From an uncultured Flavobacteriales bacterium (GTDB taxonomy: Bacteria > Bacteroidota > Bacteroidia > Flavobacteriales > BACL11), in assembly GCA_949372805.1 (NCBI GenBank), contig CASIBH010000003.1:1-45000 (forward strand): 45,000 nucleotides of DNA, in the 5' to 3' direction. Positions 18,548 through 26,374 of the stretch are shown in pieces. Each line of letters begins with the position of its first letter. Position 1 is the first letter of the stretch. The notes below the pieces were generated by a model. The model had not been told where the DNA came from. It was given only the letters and a program-made list of their open reading frames with translations, and did no database searches. The translations under genes were made by a program, and so were the position numbers.

Positions 18548-19951
18548 ATGAAAAATATACTGTTTCTCTTTTTGTTTTCTCCTCTCTTTATTTTAGCTCA
18601 AAACCCAAATTATTCTGAAGATATTGCTCCTATTATTTATAATAAATGTCTTCAATGTCATCATTCTGGCGGAATTGCTCCTTTGTCTTTAGAGACTTAT
18701 GCTGATGCTATTTCTAATGCTGGAATGATTCAGCATGTTACTTCTTCTGGTGAAATGCCCCCATTTCTTGCTGATACTTTATATCAAGAATATGCATATG
18801 AAAACACTTTAAATATTGATGAAATTTCTACAATATTAAATTGGGTTTTAAATGGTGTTCCTCTGGGAGATACATCTTTACTTCCTCCTTTTCCATCTTT
18901 TTCTAATTCTTCAAATTTAGGTCTAGCTGATTTAGAAATTACTATTCCTGTATATTCAAGTAATGCAACCTCAAACTCAGATGACTATGTTTGTTTTTCC
19001 ATCCCTTCTGGATTAACTCAGGACAGACAAGTTAGAGCTATAGAAGTAATACCTGGAAATATTCAAATTGTTCACCATGTTCTAGTATCTATTGACGAAT
19101 TTGGTAGTTCGTCCACAACTATAACTCCCAATTGTATGGCTCCATTTGGGGATCAGGTTTATACATATGCTCCTGGATCTGTTCCATTACAATTTCCTAA
19201 TGATTCATTAAGTCAATTTGGAATAGAAATTCCAGCTAATAGTAATATTGCTCTTGGGTTACATTACCCTGAAGGAACTTTTGGACAATTAGATAGTACT
19301 AAGGTTAGGTTTTATTTTTACCCTCAAAACACTAATATTAGAGAGATAAAGTCTGAATATTTTATTAATGAAGGTTTGCCTCCATATCCTCCGTTTTTTC
19401 TTCCTCCAAATCAAATTACTGCTATGTCTTCATCATATGGTCCAATTATCAACGATATGTCTTTAATGTCTGTATTTCCACACATGCATTTACTTGGAGC
19501 AGATATGTTGTGTTATGCCGTCACACCAACTAATGACACTATTAATTTAATTAGAATAAATAAATGGGATTTTGAATGGCAAGGAGCCTATTTATTTGAA
19601 AAATTTCTTAAAATTCCAGCTGGAAGTATAATTTATGCTTCAGGAACTTATGATAATACAGCCTCAATAAATAATCCAAATCCTGTTTTAGTTAACTCAG
19701 GTCTAAATACTGATGATGAAATGTTTGTTTTTATTTTTCAATTTTTAGATTATCAACTAGGTGATGAAAATATATTATTAGAAAACACCTCAGTTTCTAC
19801 AGATATTTTTAATTTACCAACTCCAATTTTTAATAAAAGTCTTATAAACATAACTAATCTTATGGGGCAAAAAACAAATAAGAAATATAATAAACCACTT
19901 TTATACATTTATGATGATGGAAGTGTAGAAAAGAAAATCATCGTTAAATAA
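18548..19951 (+). CDS. Secreted cytochrome c / copper type II monooxygenase fusion with T9SS-like tail
   Basis: A 467-residue protein with a signal peptide (MKNILFLFLFSPLFILAQ). CLQCHHSGGIAPLSL, near residue 34, is a c-type heme site (CxxCH) in a cytochrome-like N-terminal domain. The rest resembles copper type II ascorbate-dependent monooxygenases (PHM/DBM fold). The CuH-site ligands are suggested by VHHVLVS and LHYPEG, the CuM-site ligands by PHMHLLG and a later Met in DDEMFVFIFQF. All ligand types of the peptidyl-glycine monooxygenase pattern are thus present. The tail ITNLMGQK to SVEKKIIVK resembles a short T9SS signal. The substrate is unknown; the heme may supply electrons to copper, which is inference. 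A predicted leaderless promoter precedes it. Confidence 0.75.
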   Translation: MKNILFLFLFSPLFILAQNPNYSEDIAPIIYNKCLQCHHSGGIAPLSLETYADAISNAGMIQHVTSSGEMPPFLADTLYQEYAYENTLNIDEISTILNWVLNGVPLGDTSLLPPFPSFSNSSNLGLADLEITIPVYSSNATSNSDDYVCFSIPSGLTQDRQVRAIEVIPGNIQIVHHVLVSIDEFGSSSTTITPNCMAPFGDQVYTYAPGSVPLQFPNDSLSQFGIEIPANSNIALGLHYPEGTFGQLDSTKVRFYFYPQNTNIREIKSEYFINEGLPPYPPFFLPPNQITAMSSSYGPIINDMSLMSVFPHMHLLGADMLCYAVTPTNDTINLIRINKWDFEWQGAYLFEKFLKIPAGSIIYASGTYDNTASINNPNPVLVNSGLNTDDEMFVFIFQFLDYQLGDENILLENTSVSTDIFNLPTPIFNKSLINITNLMGQKTNKKYNKPLLYIYDDGSVEKKIIVK

Positions 19952-19968
19952 GATCTCTATTTCATTTA

Positions 19969-19976
19969 TAATTTTG
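19969..19976 (+). promoter_or_regulatory. Promoter -7 box for the MFS gene
   Basis: TAATTTTG, 18 bases before the TTG start at 19995. Confidence 0.4.
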
Positions 19977-19994
19977 AACATAAATAATTAAACT

Positions 19995-21257
19995 TTGGAA
20001 CAAAAGCTTGACCCATATGCTGCCCTACGCTTTAAGGAATTTAATATATTTCTTTTTATCAGATTTATTCTTGTTTTTGGATGGTCTATGCAATTCATCA
20101 TTATAGAATGGGAGGTTTATAATTTAACTAAAGATCCTTTATCACTTGGCTTAATTGGTCTTGCTGAAGTAATACCAGCAGTGTCAATGGCTCTTTTTGC
20201 TGGTCATATTGTAGATCAAAAAGAGAAAAAAAAATTATTTGTATTGGCTATAAGTGCATTTCTTATGATCGCCGTAGGATATTATTTTATTACTAGTGAT
20301 TATGTTTATTCCACATTTTCTTCAAATCATATTTTAATTGGAATATATTCTTTGGTGTTCTTAGGAGGTTTTGTAAGGGCATTTTTTGGTCCAATAATCT
20401 TTTCATTAGTTGCATTAATTGTTCCAAAAAAAATATACCCAAATGCTGCTACCTGGAGTAGCTCAACATGGCAATTAGCAGCTGTGATTGGACCAGCATT
20501 TGCAGGTTTTTCCATTGGATGGATTGGGGTTAACACTTCAATGGCTTGTGTTCTAGTTTCTATTTCTTTAGCTCTTATCTTAACAATATTTATTAAGAAG
20601 AAACCAATTTTAAATCCTAAAATTGGAGAGCCTATTTTACAAAGTCTTAAAGCAGGTCTCTCATTCGTTTATAGAACAAAAGCAATACTGGTTGCTATTA
20701 CCTTAGATATGGTAGCAGTGTTATTTGGTGGTGCCATTGCTTTATTGCCAATTTATGCTCAAGATATTCTAGAAGTTGGTTCTGAGGGGTTTGGTGTTTT
20801 AAGAGCTGCACCTGCAATTGGTTCAGTTGTTATAATGTTTGCTTCAGCATATATCCCATTAACTAAAAATGCTGGAAAGAAATTACTTATAGCAATTTTT
20901 GTATTTGGATTGTCAATTATTGCCTTTGGTGTTTCTTCTATTTTTTGGTTATCTGTTTTTGCTCTTTTTATATATGGTGTTACAGATGGAGTGTCTATGA
21001 TTATTCGTCAAACTATTCTACAGCTTAAAACGCCTGATGAAGTAAGAGGAAGGGTTGCTTCTGTAAATTCTATTTTTATTGGTTCCTCTAACGAGCTTGG
21101 TGCTTTTGAAAGTGGTGTGGCAGCAAAATTAATTGGTACTGTTCCTGCAGTAGTTTTTGGAGGGGTGATGACAATCCTTACTGTTGGTTTTACAGCATTA
21201 AAATTCCCTAAGTTCACGAAATTAGATTTAACTGAAGATTTGAAAGAATCTGATTAA
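19995..21257 (+). CDS. MFS transporter (MFS_3 / EntS-like)
   Basis: A 420-residue membrane protein with about twelve hydrophobic segments. The start is a TTG in LEQKLDPYAALRFKEF, the usual N-terminus of this family in Bacteroidota; no ATG lies close by in frame. Family signatures include GWSMQFIIIEWEVYNLTKDP in the first segment, AGHIVDQKEKKKLF in the loop between segments 2 and 3, and the second-half RGRVASVNSIFIGSSNELG motif. Members of this branch export small molecules (EntS exports enterobactin); the substrate here cannot be told. It is followed at 34 bases by a small barrel gene with its own promoter box. Confidence 0.85.
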   Translation: MEQKLDPYAALRFKEFNIFLFIRFILVFGWSMQFIIIEWEVYNLTKDPLSLGLIGLAEVIPAVSMALFAGHIVDQKEKKKLFVLAISAFLMIAVGYYFITSDYVYSTFSSNHILIGIYSLVFLGGFVRAFFGPIIFSLVALIVPKKIYPNAATWSSSTWQLAAVIGPAFAGFSIGWIGVNTSMACVLVSISLALILTIFIKKKPILNPKIGEPILQSLKAGLSFVYRTKAILVAITLDMVAVLFGGAIALLPIYAQDILEVGSEGFGVLRAAPAIGSVVIMFASAYIPLTKNAGKKLLIAIFVFGLSIIAFGVSSIFWLSVFALFIYGVTDGVSMIIRQTILQLKTPDEVRGRVASVNSIFIGSSNELGAFESGVAAKLIGTVPAVVFGGVMTILTVGFTALKFPKFTKLDLTEDLKESD

Positions 21258-21268
21258 ATTAAAATTAT

Positions 21269-21276
21269 TAAATTTG
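21269..21276 (+). promoter_or_regulatory. Promoter -7 box for the small barrel gene
   Basis: TAAATTTG, 14 bases before the ATG at 21291. Confidence 0.4.
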
Positions 21277-21290
21277 AAAAAACACAAAAA

Positions 21291-21749
21291 ATGAAAAATA
21301 AAATACTTTTAATTCTTACATTATTTACTGTTATAAATTTATCCGCTCAGACTTATCAAGGAAATAAATTTATAAATCTGAGTTCTTCTTTAAATTACAC
21401 TTCTCAAACTGTTGATTTTTTTGGGATAAAGTCTTCATCATCAACTTTCTTGTTTGATAGTTATGTTGGATATTTTGTTATTGATAATTTAGCAGTAACT
21501 GCAAGTCTTACATATTTAGCATATTCTGGTACTGGATCTGCTTCACTTTCCGTTGGTGGTAGATATTATATACAAAAGTTCTATGCTGGTTGTGATTTAG
21601 CTTTAGATGATATTTCATTAAGATTTAATGCTGGATATCCAATATTTATAAATGATGAAATTGCTATTGAACCTTCAATTTCATACAGTAAAGTTTCTGA
21701 ATCTACTTCTTCATTAAGTATGCTTGTTGGGTTTGCATTGTATTTATAA
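21291..21749 (+). CDS. Small outer-membrane beta-barrel protein
   Basis: A 152-residue protein with a signal peptide (MKNKILLILTLFTVINLSAQ). Repeated amphipathic strands follow, each ending near an aromatic residue (DSYVGYFVIDNLAVTASLTY, GGRYYIQKFYAGCDLAL, EPSISYSKV). The chain ends SMLVGFALYL, as outer-membrane barrels do. The length suits a six- to eight-stranded barrel of the OmpX/OmpW or porin-like type. The role is unknown. It is followed after 9 bases by a lipoprotein gene and the pair ends at a strong terminator. Confidence 0.7.
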   Translation: MKNKILLILTLFTVINLSAQTYQGNKFINLSSSLNYTSQTVDFFGIKSSSSTFLFDSYVGYFVIDNLAVTASLTYLAYSGTGSASLSVGGRYYIQKFYAGCDLALDDISLRFNAGYPIFINDEIAIEPSISYSKVSESTSSLSMLVGFALYL

Positions 21750-21758
21750 TATTATCAA

Positions 21759-22424
21759 ATGAGAGAAATAAAGTATTTATTCATTCTATTAAGCCTATTG
21801 TGTTTTTTTTCTTGTGAGCAAGAAGAAAAATTATCTTCTGCTAACCCTATTGATTATGAATTTACTGTCAAATTAAATGGAGTTACTCATAAAATTCAAG
21901 GAAATACATCAATAACAGTTCCTATTCCTGGAGTTGGTAGTAATGGATGTTATTCAACAAATTATACTACATTAGGACATTATGTTATGTTAGATTTAAA
22001 TGATGCTTCCGCTACTAATTACATTAATGGACAAACATTAACTTGGAATATTTCATTTGATAATCTCCTTCTAGGAAATTCAGTCGCTTCAGTATCATCA
22101 GTTAATTATGGAGCTAACTCATACCTAAGTTCATTTATTGATTTAATAGGTGGTTTTAATAATGGTAGCTCATTTCAGATTTCTTCAGTTCAAACTTTAG
22201 ATTATACACCAATACCTCTAACATTTAATATAACTGATTTAGGAACTCCTACAGTGCAAAATCCAAATCCAACAGGAACATTTTCTGATATGTATATATG
22301 GGGAGAATCCTTAAAAGGAAATTTTAGTGGCACTGTATATGCTCAATCAGGTAGCTATTCAGGCCCCTATGATATTCCTTTTCTGTTAGAAATTGATTTT
22401 GAAGTTATAAGATATGGCTACTAA
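21759..22424 (+). CDS. Lipoprotein of unknown function
   Basis: A 221-residue protein. The N-terminus MREIKYLFILLSLLCFFSC ends in a lipobox-like LCFFSC, so Cys-19 is the likely acylated residue. The following EQEEKLSS contains acidic residues close to the Cys, as in surface-exposed lipoproteins of Bacteroidota. The remainder is beta-rich with many Asn, Ser and Thr residues. I recognise no domain. The gene is last in a two-gene unit with the small barrel gene. Confidence 0.7.
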   Translation: MREIKYLFILLSLLCFFSCEQEEKLSSANPIDYEFTVKLNGVTHKIQGNTSITVPIPGVGSNGCYSTNYTTLGHYVMLDLNDASATNYINGQTLTWNISFDNLLLGNSVASVSSVNYGANSYLSSFIDLIGGFNNGSSFQISSVQTLDYTPIPLTFNITDLGTPTVQNPNPTGTFSDMYIWGESLKGNFSGTVYAQSGSYSGPYDIPFLLEIDFEVIRYGY

Positions 22425-22461
22425 AAATAGTAGCTATTTATGATTGCAATATTTAGAATAA

Positions 22462-22494
22462 AAAAAGACCTCTAAACTTAGAGGTCTTTTTAAT
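22462..22494 (+). terminator. Rho-independent terminator
   Basis: AAAAAGACCTCTAA and its complement form a stem (core GACCTCTA/TAGAGGTC) with a 4-base loop and a T-tract. It lies 43 bases after the lipoprotein stop. The A-tract on the left makes it usable on both strands. Confidence 0.8.
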
Positions 22495-22612
22495 TTGTAG
22501 ATAACTCTATTGAAATATCGAACATCAGTTTTACTCCAAAAGATTTTTTAATCACATTAAAAGTGATTAATCTTATTTTGGAAGATGATTGTTGATCATG
22601 ATTTAAACTTTT

Positions 22613-23359
22613 TTATTTCCAAGCAGAAAACATTTTTTCAACTTCTTTTGGAGTAGTTCCATAGGCTTGTTTTATTTGTGCAGACATAACATCTGGAAAA
22701 ACATCTTCTTCACCTTGCTCTAATGCAATCACTACATTTTTAGCTAAATTTTCTGGTTTATCCAATTCAATACCTTCAAATCCTTTTGCCATATCCGTTT
22801 TAATAGGTCCAGGATAAATACCCGATACTAATACATTGCTGTCTTGCAATTCGCCTCTAAGACCCTGTATCATACTATGAACAGCTGCTTTAGAAGTACA
22901 ATATCCATTCATCATGGGCATACTACCTAAACCAACTACAGAAGAAACAGTTGCTATTGTAGCATTAGGTTTATTTTCAATGTTTGGAAGGACAGCTTGA
23001 GTTAAACGAGCTACTCCCAGTACATTTACCTCCATATTTTGATTTATTGAATCTAACATGTTTTCTGATTTATAACCTCCATGCGCCAATACCCCTGCAT
23101 TATTAATCAGCATTGTTGCATCAGAAGCTAACTTTGCAGCATTATCTACAGATGCTTGGTTAGTTACATCTAACTGTACCAGTTCTAAACGGTCTCCGTA
23201 TTTTTCTTTAAGCTCTGTAAGGCTTTCAAGTTTTCTTGCTCCAGCATATACTTTTTTAATGCCTTTATTTAATAGTTCTTCAGTAATTGCTTTACCGATT
23301 CCACGATTTGCACCACTTACTAAAGCAATGCTGTCTTTGATTGAAATTTTTTTACTCAT
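22613..23359 (-). CDS. Short-chain dehydrogenase/reductase, HxlR-linked
   Basis: A 248-residue SDR. The cofactor loop GANRGIG is near residue 16, the AGARKLESL segment after the second strand suggests NADP(H), the NNAG motif is in LINNAGVLAHG, and the catalytic residues are Ser in TVSSVVG and Tyr/Lys in YCTSK. YPGPIKTDMA is the usual C-terminal PGxxxT motif. The gene diverges from an HxlR-type regulator gene, and its promoter overlaps a palindrome likely bound by that regulator. Such pairs commonly serve detoxification of quinones or aldehydes; the substrate here is not known. Confidence 0.85.
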   Translation of the reverse strand: MSKKISIKDSIALVSGANRGIGKAITEELLNKGIKKVYAGARKLESLTELKEKYGDRLELVQLDVTNQASVDNAAKLASDATMLINNAGVLAHGGYKSENMLDSINQNMEVNVLGVARLTQAVLPNIENKPNATIATVSSVVGLGSMPMMNGYCTSKAAVHSMIQGLRGELQDSNVLVSGIYPGPIKTDMAKGFEGIELDKPENLAKNVVIALEQGEEDVFPDVMSAQIKQAYGTTPKEVEKMFSAWK

Positions 23360-23434
23360 TTTTTTATAATTTTAAGTTTTATTTAAGTTGGCTGTTAAAA
23401 CTTAATAAAAACCAACTCACTTTTATTTAGCAAG

Positions 23435-23464
23435 CAAATATACAATCTTACTTTTAATTTACAA
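23435..23464 (-). promoter_or_regulatory. Complete Bacteroidota promoter for the SDR gene
   Basis: On the minus strand, TTG at 23464-23462 (-33 element), a 19-base spacer, and TATATTTG at 23442-23435 (-7 box). Confidence 0.6.
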
Positions 23465-23469
23465 GTAAG
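23447..23469. promoter_or_regulatory. Probable HxlR operator
   Basis: CTTACTT (23447-23453), 9 bases, AAGTAAG (23463-23469): a 7-bp palindrome lying over the -33 element and spacer of the SDR promoter. A related direct copy, ACAAGTAAGTT (23461-23471) and ACAAGCAAGTT (23491-23501), is 30 bases apart and would place a second site towards the regulator gene. Binding should repress the SDR gene; this is inference from position. Confidence 0.5.
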
Positions 23470-23540
23470 TTTTAAACTTAATTTTGTTTTACAAGCAAGT
23501 TCAGAGGTTATTGTATCTTTACAAAATAATTCTCAATAAT

Positions 23541-23984
23541 ATGCAAAATCAATTCAGGTGTAGCTGTCCTTGTACTTCAGCCTTGGACATAGTTGGTGAT
23601 AAATGGACTTTGGTTATTATCAAAGACATGATATTATTAAACAAGCGTACTTTTAAGGACTTTTCTGAGAGTGATGAGGCTATTGCTACAAACATATTAT
23701 CTTCAAGACTGAAAATGCTATTGGAGTACGAGATTATCAGAAAAGAAAAACTCTCAGATAACAAACAAAAGAACATTTATATTTTAACTCAAAAAGGACT
23801 TAACCTGACTCCTGTAATTATTGATTTAATGATATGGAGTGATGGTAACCTAAGAGAGAATCATTCTACATTAGCATTAGTACCTACAGTGCAATTAGAT
23901 TCTGTAAAAAATGATAAGGAGGGTTACATCAGTATGCTCATTGAAAATTACAAAAAGAAAAACTGGATACAACATAGTGCATAG
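23541..23984 (+). CDS. HxlR-family transcriptional regulator
   Basis: I chose the ATG at 23541, giving 147 residues beginning MQNQFRCSCPCTSALDIVGDKW. The HxlR signature (CPxxxALDxIGGKWTxLIL) follows at once, and the winged helix covers ATNILSSRLKMLLEYEIIRK and KNIYILTQKG. Three cysteines (about residues 7, 9 and 11) surround the family's usual single Cys, which in relatives such as YodB/HypR senses electrophiles or disulfide stress. The gene diverges from the SDR gene, and the shared 180-base gap holds a palindrome. I infer local control of the SDR gene by this protein. Confidence 0.85.
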   Translation: MQNQFRCSCPCTSALDIVGDKWTLVIIKDMILLNKRTFKDFSESDEAIATNILSSRLKMLLEYEIIRKEKLSDNKQKNIYILTQKGLNLTPVIIDLMIWSDGNLRENHSTLALVPTVQLDSVKNDKEGYISMLIENYKKKNWIQHSA

Positions 23985-23990
23985 ATAACT

Positions 23991-24148
23991 AAGTAAGACT
24001 TGTGGTTTAACTCAGCAAGAATTATCTGTATTTAAGGAAGAGTATTAATACCATTGAAAATGGAGTGTATGTCCCATCAACAGTATTAGCTTTAAAAATT
24101 TCAAAGACTTTAAATTGTTCAGTTGAAGATTTGTTCACACTTCCTTAA
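23991..24148 (+). pseudogene. Remnant of an XRE-family HTH regulator
   Basis: From about 24000 one frame gives CGLTQQELSVF, the start of the helix-turn-helix of small XRE proteins. At about 24035 the frame breaks, and a second frame gives RKSINTIENGVYVPSTVLAL followed by KISKTLNCSVEDLFTLP and a TAA at 24146-24148. No start codon or N-terminal residues remain, and several residues between the two parts are missing. The C-terminal half is well preserved, so the decay looks recent. The intact relative would be about 65-70 residues long. Confidence 0.75.
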
Positions 24149-24174
24149 TTGAATAGCCCTCGTTAGTAATAAAA

Positions 24175-24209
24175 AAAACGGTTATACTTTATAAAAGTAT
24201 AACCGTTTT
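24175..24209. terminator. Bidirectional terminator between XRE remnant and tRNA-Met
   Basis: A 15-bp perfect stem (24175-24189 with 24195-24209), a 5-base loop, an A-tract on the left and Ts on the right. On the minus strand it lies 10 bases after the tRNA. Confidence 0.8.
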
Positions 24210-24219
24210 ATTGTTTTAG

Positions 24220-24292
<73 letters not shown>

Positions 24293-24300
24293 ATATGATG

Positions 24301-24308
24301 CAAATATA
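24301..24308 (-). promoter_or_regulatory. Promoter -7 box for the initiator tRNA
   Basis: TATATTTG on the minus strand, 8 bases before the mature 5' end of the tRNA. Confidence 0.55.
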
Positions 24309-24365
24309 ATGCATAAACTTAATTTAACATTATTAATTTTAATTTATTTCTTATCAGAAAAAAAG

Positions 24366-24373
24366 TATTTTTG
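24366..24373 (+). promoter_or_regulatory. -7 box five bases before the ABC-F ATG
   Basis: TATTTTTG, then CAGCC, then ATG. The same CAGCC follows both rRNA promoter boxes at 44434 and 44527. Confidence 0.5.
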
Positions 24374-24378
24374 CAGCC

Positions 24379-26313
24379 ATGATTTCAGTTAACAATTTGT
24401 CATTGTATTTTGGTGGTCAAGATATTTTTAAGGATATCTCTTTTATGGTTAATAAAGGAGATAAGATTGGTTTAGTTGGGAAAAATGGTGCAGGAAAATC
24501 AACTCTCTTAAATGTTCTTTCCAAGAACCTTACTCCCAACAAGGGAAATGTATCTATACCTAACGGTTTGATTGTAGGTTATTTAACTCAAGATTTAGAC
24601 TTTGAAGATGGCAGAACTGTAATTGAGGAAGCTCAAACAGCATTTGATTTTTTAAACACTATTAAAGCAAGACTTGATCATGTAGATAAAGAATTAAATG
24701 AGAGAACTGACTATGAAACAGCATCATATTTAGAGTTAATTTCTGAATTTAATGAACTAGAAGAGAGGTATAGAATGTCGGGAGGGAATGATGTTCAATC
24801 AGAAATGAGTCAAGTTTTGGCAGGTTTAGGTTTTACTCAGTATGATTTTGATCGTCAAACTACAGAGTTTAGCGGTGGTTGGAGGATGAGAATTGAGCTA
24901 GCTAAAATGCTTTTGAAAAAACCAAATATTTTATTATTAGACGAGCCTACTAATCATCTTGATATAGAGTCAATTATATGGCTAGAGAATTGGCTTAAAA
25001 AATATAATGGTGCTATTGTTTTAGTTTCTCACGATAAGTTTTTCTTAGACTCTATAACAAATAGAACAATTGAGGTAGCATTTGCAAAAATAAACGACTA
25101 TAAAGCACCATATACTAAGTATCTTGATCTTCGAAAAGATAGAATTGAGAAGCAAATACAAGCAAAGAAAAATCAAGATAAATTTATTTCTGAAACAAAG
25201 GTGCTAATAAATAAATTTAGAGCTAAGAAAAATAAAGCTGCCTTTGCTCAGACTTTAATTACTAAGTTGGAGCGTTTAGAAATTATACATGTTGAAAAAG
25301 AAGATGTTGGAAGTATGCAATTTCGTTTTCCTCCAGCTCCTCATTCTGGAAAATTAAGTCTTGAAATTAATAATGTTTCAAAAAGTTATGATGATTTAAA
25401 GGTTTTAACAAACTTAGATATGCAGATTGTAAAAGGTGATAAGATTGCTTTTGTTGGAAAAAATGGTGAAGGAAAGTCTACACTGGCTAAAATGGTTGTT
25501 AATGAAATTGATTTTGAAGGTGAAATTAAATTAGGTCATCAAGTGAAGATTGGTTATTACGCTCAAAATCAAGCTGATTTTTTAGATGAAGATATTACAG
25601 TTTTACAAACTATAGAAAATGCTGTTACCGAACATACTAAATCAAATGTTCGTACAATTCTGGGATCTTTTCTTTTTTCTAATGATGATGTATCAAAAAA
25701 GATAAAAGTTTTATCAGGTGGTGAAAGAGCAAGAGTTGCACTATGTAAATTACTTTTAGAGCCTTATAATTTACTAGTCATGGATGAACCAACTAATCAC
25801 CTTGATATTCAATCTAAAACTTTACTGAAAAAAGCTTTATTAAATTATGATGGAAGTCTAATTGTTGTTTCTCATGACAGAGAGTTTTTACAAGGTCTTT
25901 CTCAAAAAGTCTATGAGTTTAAGAATCAAAAAATTAGAGAATATATAGGAGATATAGATACTTTCTTGTCTGAAAAGGATTTAGAGAACTTTAAGCAATT
26001 AGAAAGCTCTCAAAAAGATCAAAAGGTTATTTCTAAGGACAAAAATCAAGAGCAGCTTTCTTATAACGAGAAGAAGAAAAGAAAATCTGATATTAACAAG
26101 CTTAAAAATAGTATTGGAAAAATTGAAAAAAAAATTGAGCAATTAGAAATTGTTCTTAAGCAAAAAGATACTGAATTATCTGATCCTGATAAATTTAAAG
26201 AACTTAGCAGTGATAGTAATTTCTTTGATGTATACAAACAGGAACAAAATTCCTTAAAAGATCTCGAGAAAAAATGGGCTGATCAAACAGAAGAACTAGA
26301 AGGAATCCTTTAA
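24379..26313 (+). CDS. ABC-F family ATPase
   Basis: A 644-residue soluble protein with two ABC modules and no membrane segments. Walker A motifs are GKNGAGKST (about residue 35) and GKNGEGKST (about 360). Signatures are FSGGWRMR and LSGGERAR, and Walker B motifs are LLLDEPTNHLD and LVMDEPTNHLD. A charged linker joins the modules and a C-terminal coiled coil (about 560-644) ends the chain. ABC-F proteins act on the ribosome to rescue or regulate translation; the length and C-terminal coiled coil fit the Uup/YdiF-like branch common in Bacteroidota. Drug resistance cannot be inferred from sequence. It is a single gene with a predicted leaderless promoter. Confidence 0.9.
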   Translation: MISVNNLSLYFGGQDIFKDISFMVNKGDKIGLVGKNGAGKSTLLNVLSKNLTPNKGNVSIPNGLIVGYLTQDLDFEDGRTVIEEAQTAFDFLNTIKARLDHVDKELNERTDYETASYLELISEFNELEERYRMSGGNDVQSEMSQVLAGLGFTQYDFDRQTTEFSGGWRMRIELAKMLLKKPNILLLDEPTNHLDIESIIWLENWLKKYNGAIVLVSHDKFFLDSITNRTIEVAFAKINDYKAPYTKYLDLRKDRIEKQIQAKKNQDKFISETKVLINKFRAKKNKAAFAQTLITKLERLEIIHVEKEDVGSMQFRFPPAPHSGKLSLEINNVSKSYDDLKVLTNLDMQIVKGDKIAFVGKNGEGKSTLAKMVVNEIDFEGEIKLGHQVKIGYYAQNQADFLDEDITVLQTIENAVTEHTKSNVRTILGSFLFSNDDVSKKIKVLSGGERARVALCKLLLEPYNLLVMDEPTNHLDIQSKTLLKKALLNYDGSLIVVSHDREFLQGLSQKVYEFKNQKIREYIGDIDTFLSEKDLENFKQLESSQKDQKVISKDKNQEQLSYNEKKKRKSDINKLKNSIGKIEKKIEQLEIVLKQKDTELSDPDKFKELSSDSNFFDVYKQEQNSLKDLEKKWADQTEELEGIL

Positions 26314-26351
26314 AATTGTATGCTATGCATATAAAATAAAATTTTACTTTT

Positions 26352-26359
26352 TATTTTTG
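26352..26359 (+). promoter_or_regulatory. Promoter -7 box for the barrel gene at 26375
   Basis: TATTTTTG, 15 bases before the ATG at 26375. The upstream TTG at 26357 lies inside this box, which argues against that TTG as the start. Confidence 0.45.
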
Positions 26360-26374
26360 ACTAAAATTATAACT

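Noticed and set aside
22416-22436. Small hairpin GCTACT/AGTAGC at the end of the lipoprotein gene as a terminator
   Set aside because: The stem is only 6 bp and no T-tract follows; the real terminator is at 22462.
24149-24219. tRNA-Met as the attachment site of an integrated element
   Set aside because: No integrase gene or repeated tRNA 3' end is visible on either side; only the decayed XRE gene is suggestive.
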